Assembly (NCBI GenBank): GCA_013823325.1
Contig: PNLY01000015.1
Location: 17,870 to 81,869, forward strand
Origin: Methylobacterium sp.
Lineage (GTDB): Bacteria > Pseudomonadota > Alphaproteobacteria > Rhizobiales > Beijerinckiaceae
Length of the DNA: 64,000 bases
Direction of reading: 5' to 3'
Part shown: piece after piece, positions 42,405 through 51,734 of the stretch
How the letters are laid out: each line of letters begins with the position of its first letter
Numbering within the stretch: position 1 is the first letter of the stretch
Translations under genes and position numbers: made by a program
The notes under the pieces: generated by a model
Told to the model about the DNA's origin: nothing
What the model saw: only the letters and a program-made list of their open reading frames with translations
Database searches by the model: none

Positions 42405-43625
42405 ATGACCGATTTCCACCGCATCAAGCGCCTGCCGCCCTATGTTTTCGAACAGGTCAACAAGATCAAGGCAGCCGAGCGCGCCAAGGGCGTCGACATC
42501 ATCGATCTCGGCATGGGCAATCCCGACCTGCCGGCGCCCAAGCACGTCATCGACAAGCTGGTCGAGACCGCCGGCAAGCCGCGCACCGACCGCTATTCCG
42601 CTTCCAAGGGTATCGCGGGCCTGCGCCGCGCCCAGGCGCATTACTATCAGCGTCGCTTCGGCGTGACGCTCAACCCCGACACGCAGGTCGTCGCGACTCT
42701 CGGCTCGAAGGAAGGCTTCGCCAACATGGCGCAGGCCATCACCGGGCCCGGCGACGTCGTTCTCGTGCCCAATCCGAGCTACCCGATCCACGCCTTCGGC
42801 TTCCTGATGGCGGGCGGCGTCATCCGCTCCGTGCCGGCCGAGCCGACGCCGGCCTTCTTCCCGGCGGTCGAGCGGGCGATGGCACATTCGGTGCCGAAGC
42901 CGATCGCGCTCGTCACCTGCTATCCGGCGAACCCGACCGCCTACACCGCCTCGCTCGATTTCTACCGCGACCTCGTCGCCTTCGCGAAGCGGCACGAGCT
43001 GATCCTGCTCTCCGACCTTGCCTATGCCGAGGTCTATTTCGACGACAACGATCCGCCGCCGTCGATGCTGCAGGTGCCGGGCGCGATGGACGTCGCCGTC
43101 GAGTTCACCTCGATGTCGAAGACCTTTTCCATGGCCGGCTGGCGCATGGGCTTCGCCGTCGGCAACGAGAAGCTGCTGGCGGCACTGGCCCGGGTGAAGT
43201 CCTATCTCGACTATGGTGCCTATACGCCGATCCAGGTCGCCGCCGCGGCGGCGCTGAACGGCCCCGACGACTGCATCCGCGAAATGCGCGAGGTCTATCG
43301 CAAGCGCCGCGACGCGCTGGTCGAGAGCTTCACCAAGGCCGGCTGGGAGTTCCCGGCGCCGCAGGCCTCGATGTTCGCCTGGGTGCCGATCCCGGAGAAG
43401 TTCCGCCATCTCGGCTCGCTCGAGTTCTCCAAGCTGCTGATCGAGAAGGCCGAGGTCGCGGTGGCGCCGGGCATCGGCTTCGGCGAGCATGGCGACGACT
43501 ATGTCCGCATCGCCATCGTCGAGAACGAGCAGCGCATCCGCCAGGCAGCGCGCAATGTCGGCCGCTTCCTGAAGAGCGCCGACCAGACCCTGCACAACGT
43601 CATCCAGATGCCGAAGGCGGGGTAG
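42405..43625 (+). CDS. Class I aminotransferase (AlaC-like; often annotated LL-diaminopimelate aminotransferase)
   Basis: 406-residue fold-type I enzyme. MGNPDLPAP (39), SYPIHAFG, the conserved NPT Y segment (PANPTAYT) and PLP lysine K239 in SMSKTFSMAGWRMGF are clear, with the C-terminal substrate arginine region DDYVRIAIVENEQRI. By sequence it resembles the alanine aminotransferase (AlaC)/LL-DAP group found beside hom in Rhizobiales. The gene order aminotransferase, small protein, hom, glpX suggests a role in aspartate-derived amino acid metabolism. Confidence 0.92.
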   Translation: MTDFHRIKRLPPYVFEQVNKIKAAERAKGVDIIDLGMGNPDLPAPKHVIDKLVETAGKPRTDRYSASKGIAGLRRAQAHYYQRRFGVTLNPDTQVVATLGSKEGFANMAQAITGPGDVVLVPNPSYPIHAFGFLMAGGVIRSVPAEPTPAFFPAVERAMAHSVPKPIALVTCYPANPTAYTASLDFYRDLVAFAKRHELILLSDLAYAEVYFDDNDPPPSMLQVPGAMDVAVEFTSMSKTFSMAGWRMGFAVGNEKLLAALARVKSYLDYGAYTPIQVAAAAALNGPDDCIREMREVYRKRRDALVESFTKAGWEFPAPQASMFAWVPIPEKFRHLGSLEFSKLLIEKAEVAVAPGIGFGEHGDDYVRIAIVENEQRIRQAARNVGRFLKSADQTLHNVIQMPKAG

Positions 43626-43640
43626 GGGACGAGTGGGCCG

Positions 43641-43782
43641 TCTTTCCGGGGCGCTGCGGAGCAGCGAGCCCGGAACCCAGAACCGATGCCCTCCGAGCCG
43701 AGGTTGTCGGTGTCCGCATCGTCGTGACGTCGGCATCGGTTCTGGATTCCGGGCTCAGCCCTGCGGGCTGCCCCGGAATGAC
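43641..43782. repeat. Imperfect inverted-repeat intergenic element
   Basis: About 140 bp between the aminotransferase and the next gene. The left part has TTTCCGGGGC, GAGCCCGGAA and CAGAACCGATGCC; the right part has the inverted GGCATCGGTTCTG, ATTCCGGGCTC and GCCCCGGAAT. It is related in style to 39115-39219, not protein coding, and resembles a miniature repeat. Confidence 0.7.
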
Positions 43783-43871
43783 GCAGCTCTGTGTTGCGCG
43801 GCGGCACTGGACCGGATCGCCGAAACATGGGAACCCAAGCGCCGGGGTGGATAGCGAGGACTGAGCGCATC

Positions 43872-44303
43872 ATGGTCTCGAAAGGCCGATTGATCGGGAT
43901 CGTGTTCGGCCTGTTCGCGTTGGTGTGCCTGTTCGCGACCTATGATTTTTCGCGCGGCCGCACCACCGACACCGACTCGGCCCTGATCGCTGACGTTCTG
44001 ACCGCCTCGCGTGCCAAGGAATGCGGCCGCGACGCCACCGAGATCGCCGCCAAGTATTTCCCGATGGGGATGGGCCGCGCCGAAGCCGAGCAGTTGCTGG
44101 CGCAGGCCGTGATCAAGGCGCCGAAGCCCTGGTTCTGGAAGCCGATCGACGAGAATTCCACCCAGGCGGACGGCGACAGCGTCGAGGCGCTGCGCACCAT
44201 CAAGATCACCGCCTTCGGCAACCAGCTCCTGCGCCTCTATCTCGGCTTCGAGAACGGCAAGGTCCACAAGCTCGCCGCCGAGGTCGTCTGTCGCTTCGAG
44301 TGA
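43872..44303 (+). CDS. Hypothetical protein with N-terminal membrane anchor
   Basis: 143 residues. An N-terminal helix (GIVFGLFALVCLFATYDF) anchors a periplasmic domain with two cysteines (SRAKECGRDATEIA and AEVVCRFE). A recognisable segment is AAKYFPMGMGRAEAEQLLAQA. It is a conserved-hypothetical-like protein of unknown function. ATG 43872 was chosen because the longer frame would read through the repeat element. Confidence 0.7.
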   Translation: MVSKGRLIGIVFGLFALVCLFATYDFSRGRTTDTDSALIADVLTASRAKECGRDATEIAAKYFPMGMGRAEAEQLLAQAVIKAPKPWFWKPIDENSTQADGDSVEALRTIKITAFGNQLLRLYLGFENGKVHKLAAEVVCRFE

Positions 44304-44317
44304 CCGCGGGCGAAGCC

Positions 44318-44665
44318 CTATTTCTCGATGACGCAGAAGCGGTTTCCGTCCGGATCTTCCAGCACGACGTAGTCGGCGCCCTCGGGATAGCGCCAGTCGG
44401 CCCGGCTCGCGCCTATCCGCAGCAGGCGCTCGACCTCGCTTTCGCGATCGCTCGCATAGAGGTCGAGATGATGGCGCTGATGGTCGTGAGCTTCGGACGA
44501 GACCTGCGTGATCGCGAGCTGCACGCCGACGCCCTCGCGCGGCACCAGGATCGCCCAGTCGGGGGAGGGCGGCCGCAGCGGCTTGTATGAGAGCGCTTCC
44601 GTCCAGAAGGCGATGGCGCGCGGTACGTCTCGTACCCCCCAGACGACCGAGCCGACCTTGAGCAT
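44318..44665 (-). CDS. Glyoxalase/VOC-family small protein
   Basis: 115-residue single VOC domain: VGSVVWGVRDVPRAIAFWTEAL, HHLDLYASDRESEVERLL and YVVLEDPDGNRFCVIEK are characteristic of the glyoxalase/bleomycin resistance/dioxygenase superfamily. Reaction and metal cannot be assigned. GGGAGGG lies 7-8 nt before ATG 44665. It is an isolated minus-strand gene within a plus-strand block. Confidence 0.85.
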   Translation of the reverse strand: MLKVGSVVWGVRDVPRAIAFWTEALSYKPLRPPSPDWAILVPREGVGVQLAITQVSSEAHDHQRHHLDLYASDRESEVERLLRIGASRADWRYPEGADYVVLEDPDGNRFCVIEK

Positions 44666-44767
44666 GGCGATCCCTCCCCTCTGCGTACTCAATCCGGCGT
44701 TTCGGGATAGGTTCCTTACACCCCTTCGCCGTTGACTCCCCGCGCGCCTCATGCGACCCCGCCGCTC

Positions 44768-46114
44768 ATGACCATGCACGCTGCTCCCTCCGAGATCAGG
44801 CCCCTGCGCGTCGGCATCGCCGGCCTGGGAACAGTCGGCGCTGCGGTCGCCGGCATTCTGAAGCGCCAGGAGAACGCGCTCGCCGCCCGCTGCGGCCGGC
44901 CGATCCGCGTGACGGCGGTCTCGGCCCGCGACCGCAATCGCGATCGTGGCATCGATCTGTCCGGCTTCGCCTGGTTCGACGATCCCGTCGCGCTCGCCGC
45001 ATCCCCCGAGATCGATTGCCTGGTCGAACTGATCGGCGGCTCGGACGGGCCGGCCAAGCAGGCGGTCGAGACCGCGCTGTCTGCCGGCAAGCATGTCGTC
45101 ACCGCCAACAAGGCGCTGCTCGCGGCCCATGGCGTCGCGCTCGCCGAACTGGCCGAGAGCAAGGGCGCCGCACTTGCCTTCGAGGCGTCCTCGGCCGGCG
45201 GCATCCCGGTGGTGAAGACCTTGCGCGAGGCGCTCTCGGGCAACAATGTCAGCCGGCTCTACGGCATCCTCAACGGCACCTGCAATTACATCCTCTCGCG
45301 CATGGAGCTGGAGGGCCTGACCTTCGAGGCCTGCCTGAAGGACGCCCAGCGCCTCGGCTATGCCGAAGCGGACCCGACCTTCGACGTCGAGGGCTTCGAC
45401 ACCGCCCACAAGCTCGCCATTCTCACCAGCCTCGCCTTCGGCACGAAGATCGACGCCGAAGCGATTCATGTCGAAGGCATTTCCTCGATCACGCCGCTCG
45501 ACCTGAAGATGGCCGACGAGCTCGGTTACCGGATCAAGCTGCTCGGCGTCGCCGAGCGCACCAAGACCGGCATCGAGCAGCGCGTGCACCCGACCATGGT
45601 GCCGAAATCCTCCGCGATCGCGCAGGTGATGGGCGTGACCAACGCGGTGACGATCGACGCCGACGCCGTCCGCGAGATCACCTTGGTCGGCCCCGGCGCC
45701 GGCGGCGGCCCGACCGCCTCGGCGGTGATCGCCGATATCGCCGACGTCGCGCGCGGCACCGCCGGCCAGCCCTTCGGCATGCCGGTCGCCCGGCTGGAGC
45801 AGCCGACACGCGCCCCGATGCAGCGTCATGAGGGCGGCTACTATATCCGCCTCGCCGTCGCCGACCGTCCCGGCGCTGCGGCTGCGATCGCGACCCGCAT
45901 GGCCGAGGCCGACATCTCGCTGGAGAGCATCGTCCAGCGCCGCTCCGAAATCGCCGCCCAGCAGGATCCCGGCGGGCGCTCCGGCGCGCCGGTCCCGGTC
46001 GTGTTGATCACCTATGCCACCAGCGAGCACGCGATCCGCGACGCGCTGGAGAAGGTGAGCGCCGACGGCCATATCGCCGAGGCGCCGCAAGTCATCCGTA
46101 TCGAGCGGGAATGA
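44768..46114 (+). CDS. hom: Homoserine dehydrogenase
   Basis: Reduces aspartate semialdehyde to homoserine, the branch point to threonine, methionine and isoleucine. 448 residues from ATG 44768. The NAD(P) motif GIAGLGTVGAAV is near the N-terminus; the catalytic domain has VTANKALLAAHG, ASSAGGIPVVKTLREAL, NGTCNYILSRM and AEADPTFDVEGFDTAHKLAI. A C-terminal ACT domain (from about IRLAVADRPGAAAAI) suggests threonine feedback. A longer frame from TTG 44732 exists. Upstream no leader peptide was found. glpX follows 95 bp later. Confidence 0.95.
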   Translation: MTMHAAPSEIRPLRVGIAGLGTVGAAVAGILKRQENALAARCGRPIRVTAVSARDRNRDRGIDLSGFAWFDDPVALAASPEIDCLVELIGGSDGPAKQAVETALSAGKHVVTANKALLAAHGVALAELAESKGAALAFEASSAGGIPVVKTLREALSGNNVSRLYGILNGTCNYILSRMELEGLTFEACLKDAQRLGYAEADPTFDVEGFDTAHKLAILTSLAFGTKIDAEAIHVEGISSITPLDLKMADELGYRIKLLGVAERTKTGIEQRVHPTMVPKSSAIAQVMGVTNAVTIDADAVREITLVGPGAGGGPTASAVIADIADVARGTAGQPFGMPVARLEQPTRAPMQRHEGGYYIRLAVADRPGAAAAIATRMAEADISLESIVQRRSEIAAQQDPGGRSGAPVPVVLITYATSEHAIRDALEKVSADGHIAEAPQVIRIERE

Positions 46115-46209
46115 TCGTGAAAGGCGGGACAGCACACCGTTTCGCCATATCCTCGCCCACCCGGTCGCTATTTACCTCCGCCATCCGCTTATCGCGCTAG
46201 GGAGTTCCC

Positions 46210-47208
46210 ATGTCCGTCGATCTCCGCATCTCGCCCGACCAGATCATCGAGCGCTATCTCTCGATGGAACTGGTGCGCGTCACCGAGCGTGCCGCCGTCG
46301 CCGCTGCCCGCCTGCGCGGCCATGGCGACGAGAAGGCGGCCGACCAGGCCGCTGTCGATGCGATGCGGCGCGAGCTCAACCGCCTGCCGATCGACGGCGA
46401 GATCGTCATCGGCGAGGGCGAGCGCGACGAGGCGCCGATGCTCTTCATCGGCGAGAAGGTCGGCAACAAGCAGGGTCCCAAGGTCCACATCGCCGTCGAC
46501 CCGCTCGAGGGCACGACGCTTTGCGCCAAGGACATGCCGGGCTCGATCGCGGTGATGGCGATGGCTGGCGCTGGCCAGCTGCTCTACGCCCCCGACGTCT
46601 ACATGAACAAGATCGCGATCGGTCCCGGCTATCCGCAGGGGGTCGTCGATCTCGACGCTTCGGCCGCGGACAACATCAACGCGCTGGCCCGGGCCAAGGG
46701 CGTCAAGCCGCATGAGATCAACACGCTGATCATGGATCGGCCGCGCCACGAGAAGCTGATCGCCGAGGTCCGCAAGACCGGCGCCTCGATCCGCCTGATC
46801 ACCGATGGCGACGTCGCCGGCGTGATCTTCTGCACCGAGCCGGAGAAGACCGGCATCGACCTTTATCTCGGCATCGGCGGCGCGCCGGAAGGCGTTCTCG
46901 CTGCGGCGGCGCTGCGCTGCGTCGGCGGCCAGATGCAAGGCCGCCTGATCCTCGACACCGAGGAGAAGCGGGCGCGCGCTGCGACCATGGGCGTCAAGGA
47001 CCCGAACAAGAAGTACGACATGGCCGAGATGGCCTCCGGCGACGTCATCGTCTGCGCCACCGGCGTCACCGATGGCGGCATGCTCTCGGGGGTGCGCTTC
47101 GGGCCTGAGGTGATCGAGACCGAAACGATCGTCTACCGCTCGATCACCGGCACGGTCCGCCGCATCTATGGCGAGCATCGCGAGCTGTCGAAGTTCAAGC
47201 TCGACTGA
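46210..47208 (+). CDS. glpX: Class II fructose-1,6-bisphosphatase
   Basis: Hydrolyses fructose-1,6-bisphosphate in gluconeogenesis. 332 residues with GEIVIGEGERDEAPMLFIGE, the metal/substrate motif VDPLEGTT, TDGDVAGVI and VTDGGMLSGVR, all GlpX hallmarks. The start is ATG 46210 with AGGGAG at about 7 nt. It lies in the hom-glpX order that is conserved across Rhizobiales, where it is often followed by recJ; here the next gene is a convergent TetR regulator instead. Confidence 0.96.
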   Translation: MSVDLRISPDQIIERYLSMELVRVTERAAVAAARLRGHGDEKAADQAAVDAMRRELNRLPIDGEIVIGEGERDEAPMLFIGEKVGNKQGPKVHIAVDPLEGTTLCAKDMPGSIAVMAMAGAGQLLYAPDVYMNKIAIGPGYPQGVVDLDASAADNINALARAKGVKPHEINTLIMDRPRHEKLIAEVRKTGASIRLITDGDVAGVIFCTEPEKTGIDLYLGIGGAPEGVLAAAALRCVGGQMQGRLILDTEEKRARAATMGVKDPNKKYDMAEMASGDVIVCATGVTDGGMLSGVRFGPEVIETETIVYRSITGTVRRIYGEHRELSKFKLD

Positions 47209-47225
47209 CCCGGCCTTGGGTTGCC

Positions 47226-47248
47226 GACGGCGCGCTCAGCGCGCCGTC
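47226..47248. terminator. Possible bidirectional hairpin between glpX and the TetR gene
   Basis: A perfect 10-bp stem GACGGCGCGC/GCGCGCCGTC whose 3-nt loop is exactly the TGA stop codon of the minus-strand TetR gene. No T-tract follows on either side, so the terminator role is uncertain. Confidence 0.4.
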
Positions 47249-47925
47249 ATCACCGCGCGGGTGAAGCCCGGTTCGACGAAGGGGACACTTCCGTCGGGCA
47301 GGCCGAGGATGCGGTCGACCGCGATGCCGTAAAAGTGCAGGCGCCGGTCGAGCTCCTCGATCGCCGCATCCTCCTCGGCCGTGCCCGATGCGGCGATGGT
47401 GCGCGCCATGATGTCGTGCGTGCTCGCGCCGATATGCAGGATGACGTCCGCCGCGGCTTCCGGCTCGGGCACCGCGAACACGCCTTCCGCCGTGCCTTCG
47501 ACGATGATGCGGGTCAGGACCGGCCGCATCACCGCGATCGAGGCGGCGTTGATCCTGTGGTAGAGCAGGAGGTTCTCGGGCCGGAAGATGACGTCGAAGG
47601 CGGCGCGCAGCTTCGGTGCGTCCTCGCGCTTCATCTGGCGTGAGCGGGCGAGGAAAGCGTTCAAGCGTTCGAGTGCGCCGAGCGCGGGGTCGTCGAGGAT
47701 GTCGCGGACGCGCGCGACGGCGTCCTGCGCCAGCCGGGCGGTGATCCCTTCCAGCAGATCCTCCTTGGCCGAGAAGTGGTGGTAGAAGCCGCCCTTCGAG
47801 ATGCCCACCTTGGCGATCACGTCGTTGACCGTCGTCCGCTCGTAGCCGCGCTCGAAGAACAGTGCCTGGGCGCCGTCGAGGATCTCGTTCCTGCGATCAT
47901 CCGCGGACTTCACGATACGGGGCAT
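47236..47925 (-). CDS. TetR-family transcriptional repressor
   Basis: 229 residues. The N-terminal helix-turn-helix (RRNEILDGAQALFFERGYERTT, then VNDVIAKVGISKGGFYHHFSAK) is textbook TetR. The C-terminal ligand-binding domain is not assigned. It is divergent from an HlyD-ABC export operon; two perfect inverted repeats in the shared promoter region (47947-47982) are the likely binding sites. Start ATG 47925 was chosen as the only one that begins directly before the DNA-binding domain. Confidence 0.92.
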   Translation of the reverse strand: MPRIVKSADDRRNEILDGAQALFFERGYERTTVNDVIAKVGISKGGFYHHFSAKEDLLEGITARLAQDAVARVRDILDDPALGALERLNAFLARSRQMKREDAPKLRAAFDVIFRPENLLLYHRINAASIAVMRPVLTRIIVEGTAEGVFAVPEPEAAADVILHIGASTHDIMARTIAASGTAEEDAAIEELDRRLHFYGIAVDRILGLPDGSVPFVEPGFTRAVMTAR

Positions 47926-47940
47926 GCGACGCACTTCCTC

Positions 47941-47968
47941 TTGACGACCGACCGTCGGTCTGTAATAT
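47941..47968 (+). promoter_or_regulatory. Promoter of the HlyD-ABC export operon
   Basis: TTGACG (47941-47946), a 16-nt spacer and TAATAT (47963-47968), giving a predicted start near 47975. The first TetR operator fills the spacer and the second covers the start point. Confidence 0.6.
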
Positions 47969-47982
47969 GACCGACGGTCGGT
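47947..47982. promoter_or_regulatory. Pair of TetR-type operators
   Basis: Two perfect 5-3-5 palindromes: ACCGA-CCG-TCGGT (47947-47959) and ACCGA-CGG-TCGGT (47970-47982). Their centres are 23 bp apart, about two helical turns. They sit between the -35 and the start point of the export operon and within the divergent tetR promoter region, so repression of both is expected. Confidence 0.75.
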
Positions 47983-48058
47983 CTTCGTGATTGTGCGCGC
48001 AAGACGCTGCCGGTGCAACGCGTCCGACTCGCGATGATCGCGAGCAGGGCAGGCCGGC

Positions 48059-49081
48059 GTGATGCCTCCTGCGGGGGATGTCGTGAAGTTCTCTCGTCTT
48101 CTTCCCATCGCCGCGGCCATCGCCGCCGCTGGCGGCGCCTACTGGTTCCTGACCAAGCCGGCTGCGGTTGCAGCCGTCGCACCCAGGCGCGGCGATGCCG
48201 CCGAGATCGTCTACGCCACCGGCACGGTCGAGCCGCGCAACTGGGCCAAGGTCACGGCGCTGGTGCGCGAGCGAATCGTCGAGCGCTGCGATTGTGAGGG
48301 CCAGCGCGTGGAGCAGGGGCATGTCCTCGCTCGCCTCGATAGCGTGCAGGCCGAGGCGACCCTGGCCGAGCTCAAGGCCCGCCAGAAGCTCGCCACTGCC
48401 GAGCATGACCGGCTCGCGGTGCTGGTCGAGCGCAATGTCGGGAGCCAGCAGGCGCTCGACCGTGCCCGCAGCGAGATGGGGCAGGCCTCGGCGCTGATCG
48501 CCGGCCAGACCGCGCGCCTCGAAAACTATGTGCTGCGCGCCCCGATGCGCGGCACGGTGCTGCGCCGCGACGGCGAGGTCGGCGAGATCGCCGAGCCCGG
48601 CACCGTGCTGTTCTGGATCGGCGAGGCCAGGCCACTGCGCGTCGTCGCCGAGGTCAACGAGGAGGACATCCCCCAGGTCAAATCGGGCCAGCGCGCTCTG
48701 ATCCGCGCCGACGCCTTTCCGGGGAGGACGCTGGAAGCAACCGTCGACAGCATCACGCCCAAGGGCGATCCCGTCGCCAAGACCTACCGCGTCTATCTTG
48801 CCCTGCCGGACGACACGCCCTTCCTGATCGGCATGACGGTCGAGCTCAACATCGTCGCGCGGGTGTTGAAGGAGGCATTGCTGCTGCCGGTCGCCGCCGT
48901 GCAGGGCAATGCCGTCTTCGTCGTCGACGGAGACCGCGCCCGCCGTCGCGAACTGTCGATCGGCATCCGCGGCACCAGCGAGGTCGAGGTGATCTCGGGG
49001 CTGCCCGAGCAAGCCCGCGTGATCATGCCCTTTCCGGACAAGCTTGCGGATGGCGCCCGCGTCGCCGCGCAGGGCGGCTGA
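48059..49081 (+). CDS. HlyD/MacA-type periplasmic adaptor protein
   Basis: 340 residues (from GTG 48059; an alternative GTG at 48083 yields the more usual MKFSRLLPIAAAI start with a GGGGG site). An N-terminal membrane anchor is followed by a biotinyl-lipoyl-like half (GTVEPRNWAKVTALVRERIVE), a coiled-coil hairpin (ATLAELKARQKLATAEHDRLAVLVE), the second lipoyl half (ENYVLRAPMRGTVLRRDGEVG) and beta-barrel domains. It links the inner-membrane ABC exporter encoded next to an outer-membrane channel. No outer-membrane gene is adjacent. Confidence 0.9.
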   Translation: MMPPAGDVVKFSRLLPIAAAIAAAGGAYWFLTKPAAVAAVAPRRGDAAEIVYATGTVEPRNWAKVTALVRERIVERCDCEGQRVEQGHVLARLDSVQAEATLAELKARQKLATAEHDRLAVLVERNVGSQQALDRARSEMGQASALIAGQTARLENYVLRAPMRGTVLRRDGEVGEIAEPGTVLFWIGEARPLRVVAEVNEEDIPQVKSGQRALIRADAFPGRTLEATVDSITPKGDPVAKTYRVYLALPDDTPFLIGMTVELNIVARVLKEALLLPVAAVQGNAVFVVDGDRARRRELSIGIRGTSEVEVISGLPEQARVIMPFPDKLADGARVAAQGG

Positions 49082-49084
49082 ACC

Positions 49085-50328
49085 GTGCGCCTGATCCTGG
49101 CCCTGGCGCTGACGCATATCCGCGGCCGCGGCCGGCAGACCCTGGTCGCGATCATCGGCGTCGCGCTCGGCGTCGGCTTCTCGATCGCCATGGCGGCGCT
49201 GATGCAGGGCGGCGAGGACGATTTCGTCGCGCGCCTCGTCGACACCATGCCGCATGTCGACATCACCGACGAATACCGCAATGCCCGCCGCCAGCCGGCG
49301 CAGGACGCCTTTGCCGCGGTCCAGATCGCCGGCCTGCGGCCGAAGGACGATCGGCGCGGCATCCTGAACCCGACCGAGGCCGTCGCGATGCTGCGGGCCT
49401 GGGTGCCGGGGCGGCTGGCGCTCAGCCTGAAGACGCAAGGGGTGGTGCGCTATTCCGGCCGCGACGTCGGCATTGCCGTCATCGGCATCGAGCCGCAGGC
49501 GGAGATGAAGGTCTCCTCGCTTGCCAAGGATTTCCGCCAGGGCAGCTTCACCTCGCTGATCGCCGGCGGCAACAACATCGTCGTGGGCGACAAGCTGGCG
49601 CAACGCCTCGGCGCCGAGCTCGGCACGACCGTGACGGTCGTCTCATCCACGGGCCAAAGCCGCGCCTTCAAGATCGTCGGCCTGTTCCACACCGGCACCA
49701 CCGCCCGCGACGAGGGCGAAGGCTATGTCCTGCTCAAGAGCGCCCAGATTCTGAGCGAGCGCCCGAACGCGATCAACGAGATCAGGCTGAAGCTCGACGA
49801 TCCCAACGCCGCGCCGCAGGTGGCGCGCCGGGCCGAGGCGCAGATCGGCTACAAGGCGATGGCCTGGCAGGAGGCGAACGAGTCGTTGCTGCAGGCGCTC
49901 GTGATCCGCAATGTCATCATGTACACGGTCGTCGGTGCGATCCTGCTGGTGGCCGGCTTCGGCATCTTCAACATCATCTCGACCATCACCCATGAGAAGG
50001 CGCGCGACATCGCCATCCTGAAGTCGCTCGGCTTCACGCAGACCGATATGCGCCGCCTCTTCCTGCTGGAGGGGCTGGCGCTCGGCGCCGGCGGCTCGCT
50101 GATCGGCTGGGCGTTCGGCTTCCTCCTCTGCTTCGCGCTCTCGCTGGTCCGCTTCGAATTGTCGGGCGCCAATGTCGCCCAGGAGATCACCCGTCTGCCG
50201 CTGGCCTGGAGCATCTGGCACTACCTGATCGCTGCCGGCTTCGCCCTGGTCTCGGCCGGTGTCGCCGGCTATCTGCCGGCGCGGCAGGCGGCGCGGCTCA
50301 ACCCGGTCGACATCATCCGGGGGGCGAC

Positions 50329-50332
<4 letters not shown>
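49085..50332 (+). CDS. MacB/LolC-type ABC transporter permease (FtsX domain)
   Basis: 415 residues with four predicted membrane helices: one N-terminal (TLVAIIGVALGVGFSIAM), then a large periplasmic domain, then three C-terminal helices in the FtsX domain (IMYTVVGAILLVAGFGIFNI, LALGAGGSLIGWAFGFLLC and the final segment). The conserved cytoplasmic motif EKARDIAILKSLGFTQTDMRRLF is present. It pairs with the ATPase encoded next, whose ATG overlaps its stop codon by 4 nt, and with the adaptor upstream. Confidence 0.9.
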
Positions 50333-51006
<674 letters not shown>

Positions 51007-51011
51007 ATCGG

Positions 51012-51734
51012 TCAGTCTTCCGCGTCCGCCTCGGCTTCGGCCTTCCGCCGGAAGCCGGTCGCCAGCACGTAGAGCTCGGAGGAATCGGCCCGGCTCGCCG
51101 CCGGCTTGATGTTGCGCACCAGCGTGAAGTCGCGCTTGAGCTGCGCCAGTAGATTGGCCGACTCGCCGCCTTGAAAGAGCTTGGCCAGGAAGAAGCCGCC
51201 CGGCGCCAGCACATCGTTGGCGAACTCGATCGCCGCTTCGGCGAGGCCGATGATCCGAAGGTGGTCGGTCTTCTTGTGGCCCGTGGTGTTGGCGGCCATG
51301 TCGGACATCACGCCGTCGGCCTTGCCGCCGAGCTTCTCCATCAGCAGGGCAGGGGCTTCCTCCGCCATGAAGTCGAGCTGGATCAGCTCGACATGCGGGA
51401 TCGGGTCGACCGGCAGCAGGTCGATGCCGATAATCTTGCCCTTGCCCTTCTCCAGCCCGACCTTGGCGCCGGCGACCTGGCACCAGCCGCCCGGAGCGCA
51501 GCCGAGATCGACCAGCTTCTGTCCGGCTTTGAGGAACTTGTAGCGCTCGTCCATCTCGGCGAGCTTGAAGGCCGCGCGCGAGCGATAGCCCATTTCGCGC
51601 GCCCGCTTCACATACGGGTCGTTGAGCTGGCGCTCGAGCCAGAGCTGCGAGGAATGGCTGCGCTTGGCAGGCTTCTTGACCTTGATGCGCAGGTCGCGTG
51701 CGCCACCGCCGCTGCCGGATTTCGTTGTCGTCAT
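51012..51734 (-). CDS. rlmE: 23S rRNA (uridine-2'-O-)-methyltransferase
   Basis: FtsJ/RrmJ family enzyme expected to methylate U2552 of 23S rRNA. 240 residues with the FtsJ order: ERQLNDPYVKRAREMGYRSRAAFKL, SAM motif DLGCAPGGWCQ, IDLLPVDP and the catalytic K-D-K-E arrangement (MSDMAANTTG and FLAKLFQGG). The start ATG 51734 overlaps the stop of the ppx/gppA gene (ATGA), indicating coupled translation. A short Lys/Glu tail is extra. Confidence 0.95.
   Translation of the reverse strand: MTTTKSGSGGGARDLRIKVKKPAKRSHSSQLWLERQLNDPYVKRAREMGYRSRAAFKLAEMDERYKFLKAGQKLVDLGCAPGGWCQVAGAKVGLEKGKGKIIGIDLLPVDPIPHVELIQLDFMAEEAPALLMEKLGGKADGVMSDMAANTTGHKKTDHLRIIGLAEAAIEFANDVLAPGGFFLAKLFQGGESANLLAQLKRDFTLVRNIKPAASRADSSELYVLATGFRRKAEAEADAED

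Noticed and set aside
41748-43736. 662-codon minus-strand open frame
   Set aside because: Antisense to the GST and aminotransferase genes; no domain recognised.
44666-46135. Upstream extension of the VOC frame across hom on the minus strand
   Set aside because: The real start (44665) has GGGAGGG and the family N-terminus; the extension is antisense to hom.
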